Shown piece after piece: positions 33,901 to 44,000 of a stretch of 64,000 nucleotides of DNA. Position numbers and translations under genes: made by a program. Each line of letters starts with the position of its first letter. The stretch's first letter is position 1. The notes below the pieces were generated by a model. It worked only from the letters and a program-made list of their open reading frames with translations, made no database searches and was not told the DNA's origin. Origin of the DNA: Bradyrhizobium elkanii WSM2783 (GTDB taxonomy: Bacteria > Pseudomonadota > Alphaproteobacteria > Rhizobiales > Xanthobacteraceae); NCBI RefSeq assembly GCF_000472865.1, contig NZ_AXAP01000011.1:62001-126000 (forward strand). Direction: 5' to 3'.

Positions 33901-34986
33901 ATGCATCGGCTGCTGACCGCGCTTGGGCGTGGCTTCAAGGAAAAGATCGGCTGGAAACGGCTGGGGATCGCCGCGAGCGTCATCATTATCGTCTTGGCGG
34001 TGACTCATCTGGTGCGGACCTTGAAGGGCGTCGATACCGCCCTGGTCCTGACGGCGTTGACCGAGATCGCCCCGCACCGCATTGCGCTTGCCGCGCTGTG
34101 CGTGGTCGGTGCCTTCTGCACGTTAACCTTTTACGACTTCTTCGCGCTGCGAACCATTGGCAAGACCCACATCCCCTACCGCATCGCGGCGCTGTCCAGC
34201 TTCACCAGCTACACCATTGGTCACAATATCGGCGCGACCGTCTTCACCGGCGGCGCGATCCGCTTTCGCATTTATTCGGACTACGGCCTGACCGCGATCG
34301 ATGTCGCCAAGATCTGCTTCCTCTCCGGCCTGACCTTCTGGCTCGGCAATCTGTTCGTGCTCGGGATCGGCATGGTCTGGCACCCCGGAGCGGCGTCCTC
34401 GATGGACCTGTTGCCGGAAGCCATGAACCGGCTGATCGGAGTGGGCTGCCTTGCCGGCATCGGCGCCTATCTGGTCTGGCTCGTGACCGGCACCGGCCGC
34501 CGCGAGCTCGGCCAGAACGGCTGGAAGGTGGTATTACCGTCCGCGAAGCTGACGCTGGTGCAAATCCTGATCGGGGTCGTCGACCTCGGTTTCTGCGCGC
34601 TCGCGATGTATCTGTTGATGCCGACCGAGCCCTATATCGATTTCGTCTCGCTGGCCGTGGTGTTCATCCTGGCCACCCTGCTCGGCTTCGCGAGCCACGC
34701 GCCGGGATCGATCGGCGTGTTCGACGCCGCGATGCTGGTGGCGCTGCCGGACTTCTCCAAGGAGCAGTTGCTGGCCACGCTGGTCGTGTTCCGCATCCTG
34801 TACTTCCTGATCCCCTTCGGCATCTCGATCTCGATCATGGGGATGCGCGAGCTGTGGCTTAACGTGGTGCAGCCGTGGCTCAGGCGGCGCAAGCTCAATG
34901 ATCCGCCTTTTAGAGCGGAGACCGCCGAGGTTACCGTGCGGCAATCGGTCGAGAGCCGGCCACGGATCAAGCACCTGAAACGGTAA
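33901..34986 (+). CDS. Lysylphosphatidylglycerol synthase-like membrane protein (flippase domain only)
   Basis: A 361-residue protein with about eight membrane helices matching the LPG-synthase transmembrane domain (UPF0104/YbhN family). The conserved FTSYTIGHNIGATVFTGGAI and GFASHAPGSIGVFDAAML segments are present. The aminoacyl-transferase domain of MprF is absent, so it cannot itself make lysyl-PG; related domains move lipids or steroid-like compounds across membranes. A GGGAGGACG ribosome site precedes the ATG. A 646-residue SGNH hydrolase follows after 209 bp containing a repeat. Confidence 0.82.
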   Translation: MHRLLTALGRGFKEKIGWKRLGIAASVIIIVLAVTHLVRTLKGVDTALVLTALTEIAPHRIALAALCVVGAFCTLTFYDFFALRTIGKTHIPYRIAALSSFTSYTIGHNIGATVFTGGAIRFRIYSDYGLTAIDVAKICFLSGLTFWLGNLFVLGIGMVWHPGAASSMDLLPEAMNRLIGVGCLAGIGAYLVWLVTGTGRRELGQNGWKVVLPSAKLTLVQILIGVVDLGFCALAMYLLMPTEPYIDFVSLAVVFILATLLGFASHAPGSIGVFDAAMLVALPDFSKEQLLATLVVFRILYFLIPFGISISIMGMRELWLNVVQPWLRRRKLNDPPFRAETAEVTVRQSVESRPRIKHLKR

Positions 34987-35000
34987 CAGCGACGTTATCT

Positions 35001-35070
35001 GGAGCATGATCCGGAAAGGTGGGAACCGGTTTTCCCTCGCGACAAACGCGGTTTGCGCCGAGATCATGCT
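35001..35070. repeat. GAGCATGATC palindromic repeat
   Basis: Starts GGAGCATGATCCGGAAAGG and ends with inverted AGATCATGCTC, with GGGAACCGGTTTTCCC in between. A shorter relative is at 48767-48814. It lies between the LPG-synthase-like and SGNH genes. Confidence 0.8.
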
Positions 35071-35195
35071 CAAACAAAGAGATGAGATCACAATCCGATT
35101 CCGTCCGATCGGATCATGATCTCGGCGCGTTATTCTTTCTGGCTAATTCGGCGCGGCTCTCTTATTTCTGCCCCACCGATGCCGTCAAACGCGCC

Positions 35196-37136
35196 ATGGT
35201 CAAAATTCTGTTCCGTTCGATCGTTTCCGCCGCGCTGCTGGCGGTCGCGCTGCTGAGCCAATCGGCCGAAGCGCAGACCGCGGCCCAACAGCCGCTGCAG
35301 ATCTCATGGGAAGTCCGCAACCGCTTTCGCCTGTTCCGCGAGGAGCGCGACTTCCTGCTGCAGACCGAAGCCGGACGCGGCCGCAGCGTGCTCGCCGCCG
35401 AGCAGGCGCTGGAATTGCAGAGCGACGGCCGCGGCTGGGCGCGCAACACCGTCAACCGGCTCTGCATCGACCTCGCCGGCCGCGTCAACGAGCCCTGTAC
35501 CCGCGACAACGTCAAGGAAAGCTACCTGACGCCAACAGATCACCCGATCACGGTGCGATTGGTCGGGCTGATTCCGGTCGGCGCCACCTGCGCCTGGTCG
35601 TTCGACGATGGCGACGGGCCGCAGACCTCCGCCTTCGACTGCGCCGAACCGGTGAACCTGCGCGTCCGCTACGGCCGCACGACCATGGCGACCGTCGACG
35701 TCTCCGCGGGTTCGGATCCGGCCCAGCGCGTTTCCACCGAGATCGCCGTGCGCGACATCTTCATCGCAGGGCTCGGCGACAGCATCGCCTCCGGCGAGGG
35801 CAATCCGGACCGTCCGATTGCGCTGGCGGAAGAAGGCTTCTGCTTCCGCTCCTATCTCGGCACCGCGGGCGAGCAATATTACCGGCCGAGCCGGGCCGGC
35901 TACAAAGGCGGACGCGCCTGCGAAGCACCGGACTTCCTCTCGGTATGGCAGAAGCACAGCGCGCTGTGGTTCAACGCGGCCTGCCACCGCTCGCTCTACA
36001 GCTACCAGACCCGCACCGCGCTCGCGCTCGCGGTGAACTACCCGCACATCGCCGTGACCTACCTGCCGCTCGCCTGCACGGGCGCAACCATTAATGACGG
36101 GCTGTTCGGCTCACAGCAGGCCCGCGAGTGCCTGCCGAGCAAATCGGGCAACACCTGCTCGGGCAGCGTCAACGGCCAGCTCGCCGAATTGCGCGATGCG
36201 CTCGCGGCAGCCAAGCGCCGCCAGCCGGATCGACAGCTCGACCTGCTCCTGCTCTCGATCGGTGCCAACGATATCTACTTCTCCGGCCTCGTCGCCAATG
36301 TGATCGTCGATGCCGGGACAGAGCGCGCGCTGTTCCGGCGCGGTGGCGTCATGGCGTCTGTCGACGATTCCCGCGATGCCCTGCGACGCACATTGCCGCA
36401 ATCCTTTGCCAAGCTGCGCGAGGCGCTAAGGCCGCTCGTCGGCGGCGATCTTTCGCGCGTGATCTATACGGCCTATGCCAATCCGGGGCTGTCGGAGGGC
36501 GGTGTCCCCTGCCCCGGCGGCCGCGCCGGCTTCGACATCCATCCCTCCTTCAATGCCGCGCCGCAGCGGCTTGGTCCGGTGGTCGGCTATGTGCAGGACG
36601 AATTCCTTCCGGCCTTGAAGGCTCTGGCGCTTTGCCAGTCAGGCGTCCTCTGTCGTAATCCGCGTGCCGACCGCATGACCTTCGTCGACGCCCATCAGGA
36701 CGCGTTCGCGATGCATGGCTTCTGCGCGCGCGCCGCCACCGATCCGGAGTTCGACCGGCAATGCTTTGCGGCCAATGGCGAGAGCTTCGATCCTGACATC
36801 GTCACCGCCGCCAGCCAGCCGATGCTATGCGGCCGCAGCGCCTCGGAATATCGCGCCTACCTGCCGCGCGCCCGCTGGATTCGCGACGCCAATGACAGCT
36901 ACTTCACCGCGATGACCTATCCGCAGGCGCTGCCATCCTCGATGCAGCCTTCGGACATCCATGATGCGACCTGGGGCCTGCTGTCGGCCGTCTACGGCGG
37001 CGCGGTGCATCCGACCGCCGAAGGCCATGCCGCGATGGCGGACGCCGCCGTTCCCACGGCGGCCGGAGTGCTGCGACTCGACGTCGGCGTGGGCGAGGTG
37101 ATCTCCGAACCGGTGCAGCCGATCGGCGGGCGCTAG
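35196..37136 (+). CDS. Large secreted SGNH/GDSL-type hydrolase
   Basis: A 646-residue protein with a signal peptide (MVKILFRSIVSAALLAVALL, cleaved near AEA). Residues 20-185 are a beta-rich N-terminal region of unknown family. The SGNH domain follows: nucleophile Ser196 in GLGDSIASGEGNP, the Gly/Asn block at SIGANDIYFS (Asn358), and the catalytic His605 in HPTAEGH. Many Cys residues suggest disulfides. SGNH enzymes are esterases or lipases; the substrate is unknown. The start at Met (35196) is chosen by its signal peptide; the frame is open 59 codons upstream through a repeat. Confidence 0.83.
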   Translation: MVKILFRSIVSAALLAVALLSQSAEAQTAAQQPLQISWEVRNRFRLFREERDFLLQTEAGRGRSVLAAEQALELQSDGRGWARNTVNRLCIDLAGRVNEPCTRDNVKESYLTPTDHPITVRLVGLIPVGATCAWSFDDGDGPQTSAFDCAEPVNLRVRYGRTTMATVDVSAGSDPAQRVSTEIAVRDIFIAGLGDSIASGEGNPDRPIALAEEGFCFRSYLGTAGEQYYRPSRAGYKGGRACEAPDFLSVWQKHSALWFNAACHRSLYSYQTRTALALAVNYPHIAVTYLPLACTGATINDGLFGSQQARECLPSKSGNTCSGSVNGQLAELRDALAAAKRRQPDRQLDLLLLSIGANDIYFSGLVANVIVDAGTERALFRRGGVMASVDDSRDALRRTLPQSFAKLREALRPLVGGDLSRVIYTAYANPGLSEGGVPCPGGRAGFDIHPSFNAAPQRLGPVVGYVQDEFLPALKALALCQSGVLCRNPRADRMTFVDAHQDAFAMHGFCARAATDPEFDRQCFAANGESFDPDIVTAASQPMLCGRSASEYRAYLPRARWIRDANDSYFTAMTYPQALPSSMQPSDIHDATWGLLSAVYGGAVHPTAEGHAAMADAAVPTAAGVLRLDVGVGEVISEPVQPIGGR

Positions 37137-37160
37137 TACGCGATGCTGAGTGGATACTGC

Positions 37161-37283
37161 GCTCCCTCTCCCGCTTGCGGGAGAGGGCTGGGGTGAGAGT
37201 GCCTCCGCGATCAAGACTCTACGTGTGGAGAGAGCCCTCACCCGGCGCTGTGCGCCGACCTCTCCCGCAAGCGGGAGAGGTGA
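37161..37283. repeat. Complete CTCTCCCGC/GCGGGAGAG repeat unit
   Basis: Begins GCTCCCTCTCCCGCTTGCGG and ends CCGCAAGCGGGAGAGGTGAA, so the ends form terminal palindromes of the same sequence. A second complete copy is at 63628-63755 and half of one at 6659-6741. Confidence 0.9.
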
Positions 37284-37295
37284 AGTCAGTGTTGA

Positions 37296-37883
37296 CTAAC
37301 GCGAAGGCGTGCCGGCGGGACCGACGTTCTTCTTCGTTGCCGCGGGTGGCGGCGGCTTCATCGCCGCCGCCTGAGCCGGCAGATATTTCGCGACGATGGC
37401 GGGATCGAGTTGCGCGATCGCCGTATCAGGCAGGCGGTACCAGACCTCGTCCTTGCCGAACAGCGAGATGCCGATGTAGCCGCGCATCGTCAATTCCTTG
37501 CCGTCGGGACTGACGCTCATCTTGGCCTTGTAGATACTGCCGTCGCGCGGATCGAGCACGTTGCCTTCCTCGTACTTCAATCCGTTGCGCTTCATGTTGC
37601 GGATGAAGGGAATGCCCAGCAATGGCGCGTTCTTGCGGTCGTCGGTGCATTTCGTACAGGCTTCGGTGACCGGCTCGCCGGGCTTCGGGAACGTCTTCGC
37701 CATGATGCCTTCGAAGACGCCGTTATGGTCGACGAACAGCACCCAGATCACGGGCTTGCCGTCCTCGACCTTCTGCCACAAGCCCGCCGCCGACGGTTGC
37801 TGCGCCTGCGCCGGCAAGGCGGCCGCCAGGAGGGCCATGATAACAGGCACCATCAGCCGAAATCGAAATCGCCAATTCCGCAT
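37296..37883 (-). CDS. DUF2147 family secreted protein
   Basis: A 195-residue exported protein with a signal peptide (ending ALPAQAQ). The DUF2147 domain starts at about residue 33 with [17 protein letters not shown] and contains [19 protein letters not shown] and the typical [19 protein letters not shown]. The family is found in many Gram-negative bacteria; its role is not established. The C-terminus is Pro/Ala/Lys-rich. ATG 37883 is the likely start; a GTG nine bases upstream is an alternative. Confidence 0.85.
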   Translation of the reverse strand: MRNWRFRFRLMVPVIMALLAAALPAQAQQPSAAGLWQKVEDGKPVIWVLFVDHNGVFEGIMAKTFPKPGEPVTEACTKCTDDRKNAPLLGIPFIRNMKRNGLKYEEGNVLDPRDGSIYKAKMSVSPDGKELTMRGYIGISLFGKDEVWYRLPDTAIAQLDPAIVAKYLPAQAAAMKPPPPAATKKNVGPAGTPSR

Positions 37884-38046
37884 TGTCGTCACCCGACTAA
37901 TCCATCAAACGAATGAGCGAAGACTACGGCCATTTCGCGGAAGGTTCCAGTGGCAGCGCGGAACGATGCAAATAGCCGCAGCGGCCGCTCCGCGGCCTGA
38001 CCGACGATATTTTGACTGAAATCGACCAATCATGTGTTGATTGGAA

Positions 38047-39198
<1,152 letters not shown>

Positions 39199-39210
39199 CT
39201 AGGCTGTAAC

Positions 39211-39693
39211 GTGGCGAACGACCTGGAGATTGTGCAAGTGAATGCCCCGATCCGTTCCGACGCCACGCCGCGCCTGGAAGACTATCCCTATCGGCTGTCA
39301 GACAATGTGCGCTTTGCCGACCTCGATCCCAATGGGCACGTCAACAATGCGGTCTATGCGAGCTATTTCGAGACCGGCCGCGTCACGCTGATGAAGGATC
39401 CCAGCAAGGGATTGGTGCCGGATGGGCTCGCCTGGATCATGGTGCGCCTCGACACCCATTTCCGCGCTGAGCTGCATTGGCCCGGCACGATCGAACTCGG
39501 GCTCGGCGTCGTGAAGTTCGGACGAACCTCGGTGACGTTCGATCAGGTGGTGTTTTCGCAAGGTCGATGCGTGGCCTCCGCGCAGGCGGTGACGGTGCTG
39601 ATCGACGAAACCACGCGCAAGCCGGTTCCGCTGACTGATGAAGTGAAGGCTAACCTAAAGCCCTGGATCCGCCGCGGCCTTGATCTAGCCTAG
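39211..39693 (+). CDS. Acyl-CoA thioesterase, 4HBT (hotdog) family
   Basis: A 160-residue hotdog-fold protein. The segment RFADLDPNGHVNNAVYASYF is the 4-hydroxybenzoyl-CoA thioesterase signature with the catalytic Asp and the HVNN block. It probably hydrolyses an acyl-CoA; the chain specificity is unknown. It starts with GTG at 39211, with only weak ribosome-binding bases upstream. It is divergent from the ferredoxin reductase gene (135 bp). Confidence 0.85.
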   Translation: MANDLEIVQVNAPIRSDATPRLEDYPYRLSDNVRFADLDPNGHVNNAVYASYFETGRVTLMKDPSKGLVPDGLAWIMVRLDTHFRAELHWPGTIELGLGVVKFGRTSVTFDQVVFSQGRCVASAQAVTVLIDETTRKPVPLTDEVKANLKPWIRRGLDLA

Positions 39694-39730
39694 TACTGGG
39701 TACACTCTCGAACCGAACGCCGCTTTATCT

Positions 39731-39852
39731 CCTCATCCCGAGGAGCGCGAAGCGCGTCTCGAGGGACGAGGCCACCGGCGGGGCCTCATGGTTCTCAAGG
39801 CGATGCGAAGCATCGTCCGGGAGAGGCGCCTCCGGCGCTCCTCACCATGAGG
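39731..39852. repeat. Intergenic repeat (CTCATCCCGAGGAGCGCGAAG type)
   Basis: A roughly 120-bp unit between thioesterase and ferredoxin genes, running from CCTCATCCCGAGGAGCGCGA to CGGCGCTCCTCACCATGAGG, so the ends are inverted. This type is common between Bradyrhizobium genes. No second copy in the window. Confidence 0.7.
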
Positions 39853-39860
39853 GTCATGCT

Positions 39861-40181
39861 TCAAGCCTGCCGTTCCGGCGTCGTCACCACGAGCCCGTCA
39901 AGGTCGTCGGTGACCTTGATCTGGCAGGACAGACGCGAATTCGGCCGCACGTCGAAACCGAAATCCAGCATGTCCTCTTCCATCGGCGTGGGCGCGCCGA
40001 CCTTCTCGCGCCAGGCTTCGTCGACATAGACATGGCAGGTCGCACAAGCGCAGGCGCCGCCGCATTCCGCCTCGATGCCCGGAACGCCGTTGCGGATAGC
40101 GCCTTCCATCACGGTCGCGCCGTTCTCCACCTCGATGGTGCGTCTTTCCCCGGAATGGTCGACATAAGTTATCTTGGCCAT
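39861..40181 (-). CDS. [2Fe-2S] ferredoxin, adrenodoxin type
   Basis: A 106-residue ferredoxin with the C-x5-C-x2-C ligand block ([14 protein letters not shown]) and the fourth Cys in [10 protein letters not shown]. The adrenodoxin-type fold is clear ([18 protein letters not shown] start). It could serve Fe-S cluster assembly or a cytochrome P450, with the TrxR-like reductase nearby as electron donor. ATG 40181 is the family start; upstream sequence is open but unrelated. Confidence 0.92.
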   Translation of the reverse strand: MAKITYVDHSGERRTIEVENGATVMEGAIRNGVPGIEAECGGACACATCHVYVDEAWREKVGAPTPMEEDMLDFGFDVRPNSRLSCQIKVTDDLDGLVVTTPERQA

Positions 40182-40308
40182 GATCGCTCGTGCTACCGGA
40201 ATACGGATCTGGATGAGGTCCCCGGCAGTCCCTATAACGGGTCGATCCCGGGAGCGCCAGCGGCCGGGTGCCCTCACGCAAAACCTTTTGACGCGAATTT
40301 GTCGCCGG

Positions 40309-40698
40309 TCAATTCGGGCTTGAAGGGTCGCCGAGGATGGCCTCGATCGCGTTCCGCGCCCGCGCGACCGCGTCAGTGAGCACCGCCAGCGGCTCCGCCG
40401 GTTCGATGCCACTCGTCAGGACATGTTCCAGCCCGGCGGCGGCATCCGCGACAGCGAAAGCGCCGATCGCGCGTGCCGATCCCTTCAGCTTGTGCGCCAG
40501 TTCGCGCGCATCCTGTGGAAGGGTGGCCAGGGCCGCGATCAGCTTGGCCGACTGCGCCACGAACAGCGAAAGCACCTCGCGCTCAAGAGCGGCGTCGCCG
40601 AGCGACATGCGCGCAAGATGTGCAAGATCGATCGGGCCGTCACCGGGGGAGAGCGGCGGCGAAGCTATCCATTGGGTCCGTTCGAGGTGACGCGGCAT
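40309..40698 (-). CDS. Histidine phosphotransfer (HPt) domain protein
   Basis: A 129-residue single HPt domain. The phosphorylatable His is in [15 protein letters not shown], in the usual helix of the four-helix bundle. It would pass phosphate between a hybrid kinase and a response regulator; no kinase is adjacent. The start at 40698 is one choice among several. Its upstream region is shared with the giant coiled-coil gene and contains a CtrA-type box. Confidence 0.85.
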   Translation of the reverse strand: MPRHLERTQWIASPPLSPGDGPIDLAHLARMSLGDAALEREVLSLFVAQSAKLIAALATLPQDARELAHKLKGSARAIGAFAVADAAAGLEHVLTSGIEPAEPLAVLTDAVARARNAIEAILGDPSSPN

Positions 40699-40892
40699 GG
40701 GCCTGATCCTAAGGACCGGCCACCACCTCCTTTTCGGTAGGGCCGTTTGGGCGTCACCCAATCACGAAAATAGTTAACGGATCGTTGGCCAAATTTGCCT
40801 CAACTTTGCCCTTTTTCAGACAAAGTAGGACCTCAATGAGCGTCAGCTCGCAGGATTTATGTGGAAGCATAAGGCCTTATGGCACAAACCTG

Positions 40893-40917
40893 TTAACGAT
40901 GATTAAGAATGTCTTAA
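40893..40917. promoter_or_regulatory. CtrA-type binding box
   Basis: TTAA (40903-40906), seven bases, TTAA (40914-40917) is a perfect TTAA-N7-TTAA CtrA motif. A third TTAA at 40893-40896 stands six bases earlier. The box is in the 393-bp gene-free region between the HPt gene and the giant coiled-coil gene, so it could control either. No other gene is visible in this gap. Confidence 0.6.
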
Positions 40918-41091
40918 TCGCGGCCATTTCATTCGCATCGCTCAACCAATAGGATGTTTCCGGATGTAGCGGACAAGCGGCCGACGGGCGTGCTTGCGTA
41001 CCGCTTTACGGGGACGGGACGGCTCGAGCTTGCGGGGGACAATATTCGCAAGATCGCCGACGCGTATTAGTTGAGAGGGCTCAGACTTAAC

Positions 41092-44000
41092 ATGGCGAAC
41101 AATCCCAAGAAGGTGAAAGATCCCACCGAAGTCGCACTGTCTGCCATTCAGGAAGCTCTGAACATCGGTGAGAACAGTGCCGAGCCCAACCGCGATGTGA
41201 TCAGTACCAGTAGCGGCGAAGCCGCGCCGCCCGCGACCCCTGCTGCGACCACGCCCTTCCCCGAAACCCCGTTCGAGACGCGTCCAATCGAAACACGTCC
41301 CGGCAACGAGCGATCGGTGTTCGAGCCGATCGAGGAGCAGCGCGGCCCCCGGCGCGCCGCCAATGACGATCGCGAGGCGATCGGACAGCTCCTGCAGGCG
41401 CTGCAGAAGGGCAGCCCTGCCCGCAACGTCTACACCTTTGCGTCGATCTTCACCGGCGTCTGGCTGGTCGGCTGCGGCCTGCTCACGGTGAGCTTCCTGT
41501 CCTCGCTGCAGGCCGCGATCGGCCAGAGCGGCGGCGTCCTGGTGCTGGCAGGCCTCGCCTGCCTGTTCCTCGCGCCCGTGCTGCTATTCTACTTCCTCGC
41601 GAGTCTTGCCTGGCGCGGGCAGGAGATGCGAATGATCGCGCAATCGATGGCGCAGGTCGCGATCCGCTTTTCGGAGCCCGAAGGGGCGGCGAGCGATTCC
41701 ATGGTCACGGTCGGACAGGCGATCCGCCGCGAGGTCGCGGCGATGGGTGACGGCATCGAGCGCGCGATCGCGCGCGCCGGCGAGCTCGAGACGCTGGTCG
41801 CCAACGAGGTCGCGGCGCTGGAGCGCGCCTATTCCGACAACGAGGTGCGCATCCGCGCGCTGTTGCAGGACATCGCCCACCAGCGCGACAATCTGGTCGG
41901 ACAGGCCGAGCAGGTGCGCAGCGCCATTTCCGGCGTGCAGATCGATCTGCGCCACGACATCGCGCTGATCTCGGATGCGATCGCCTCGCGCGTCGACGAA
42001 GTCGCAAAGAGCATCACCGGCGCTCTGGAAGAGCGCGGCCAGCACATCACCCAGGCGTTGAGCCACGCCGGCGACAACATGATCCTCGCGCTCGGCGAGC
42101 GCGGCGGCGACCTGCTCGACCGGCTCGAGGAAGCCAGCTCCGAGACCACGCGCGCGGTGCTCGATGCCTCCGAGCGGCTGACGAGCAGCCTCAACTTCAA
42201 GACCGGCCACGTCCACGACGAATTCGTCGACCTCGCCGACCGCGTCCATGAGATGCTGAACGAGCGCATCGACCGCATCACCGGCGAATTCGAGCAGCGC
42301 GCCGTGAGCGTTGTCGAGGGCATCTCCGAGCGCACCGAACTGGCGCACGATTCCCTGAAGAATTCCTCCGACTCGCTCCTGCTCGAGCTCGAGCTGCGCA
42401 GTGGAGACCTCGTCACCAAGATCGACGAGGCCGGCAATCGGCTGGCCAGCCACATCATCACCTCCGGCGACAAGGCGAGCGAAGTGCTCGACGTCACCGT
42501 CAATTCGCTGGTTGCCAGGGTGGTGAGCCAGACCGAGACCGCACACGACTCGCTCTCGCTGCAGATGAGCGCCTTCGACGAACTGGTGAAAAACCAGGGC
42601 TCGGAACTGGCGGAGAAGTTCGCCCGCGACTCCGGCACGCTCGGCGCGCTGATCACCCGCCACATCGCGGAATTCGACCGCACCGTGAAGACGTTCGGCG
42701 GCGAGATCGTCGAGCGCATGGGCCAGCGCACCGAGGACATCGCCAACACCCTGAAAACCTATGTCGACAATTTCGACACCCGCCTCACCTCCAACAGCGG
42801 CGAGATCACGGCGACCCTCGACCAGCGCCTCCTGCAGTTCGAGACCACGCTCGGCGACCGTGTCAGCAGCCTCGACTCGTCGATCGACAGCAAGCTCGCC
42901 ATGTTCGACAGCGCGCTGAGCGGCCGCGTCAACACGCTCGACAGCTCGCTGGAAAACCGGCTCGGCACGCTCAACGCCTCGCTCGAGACCCGGCTTGGCT
43001 TCCTCGACAATTCGCTCGAGGGCCGCCTCAAATGGCTCGACGAGTCGATCGAGGGCCGCCTGAAGTCGCTGGAACAGACTTTCGACACTCGCACCAGCTC
43101 GGTCACCCAGACGATCGATGGCCGGCTCGGCATGCTCTCGACCTCGCTCACCGAAGGTGCGGCGCAGGCGATCCAGTCGATCGACTCCCGCCTCGGCCTG
43201 CTCACCTCCTCGCTCACCGACGGCGCCGCGCAGGCGATCGAGGCGCTCGATCGCCGCATCGCCAGCGTCACCGAAACCGTGGACGGCCGCAGCGCGCATC
43301 TGACCGACACCATCTCGGCCCGGTTCCTGGAAATCCACCAGGGCATCGAGACCCGCGTTGGCGCCATCGCCGGCGACATCGACGCCCGCGTGGCGCAGTT
43401 CGAGGACCTCCTGGGCTCGCGCGTCGAGGCGGTCGCGGGCCGCATCGAAAGCAGCGGACGCCAGGCCAGCGACGAGCTGATGGCGCGCGCTGAACTACTC
43501 TCCTCCGGCATCAAGTCGCATGTCGAGGACGCCGAGCGCTCGCTCACCAATCTGGTGGTCAACACCAGCGAGACCATCCAGACCGGCGCGCGCACCGCGC
43601 AGCAGTCGCTGCTGACGGTCTCCTCCGACGTCGGCGCCCAGCTCAAGCTCACCGCCGGCGAAGTGGAGGCTGCGCTGACCGCGGTCGGCTCCGGTGCCGC
43701 AAGCTCGATCCTGTCCAGCGCCCGCGATGCCCAGGCCTCGCTGATGGCGGCCACCGGCGAGGTCGCCTCCCAGGTCAAGGCGCTCTCGACCGATGTCGAG
43801 CGCACCCTGCAGACCGTCGGCAGCGCGACCGCCGCCTCGATCCTGTCGGGAGCACGCGAGGCACAGACCGCGCTGGTCAGCGCCTCCACCGACGCGGCAA
43901 GCCAGGTCAAGTTGCTGGCCGTCGACGTCGAGCGCTCGCTGACGCTCGCCGGCACCGCCACAGCCGAAGCCGTCACGGCCGGTGCGCGCGAAGCACAGAA

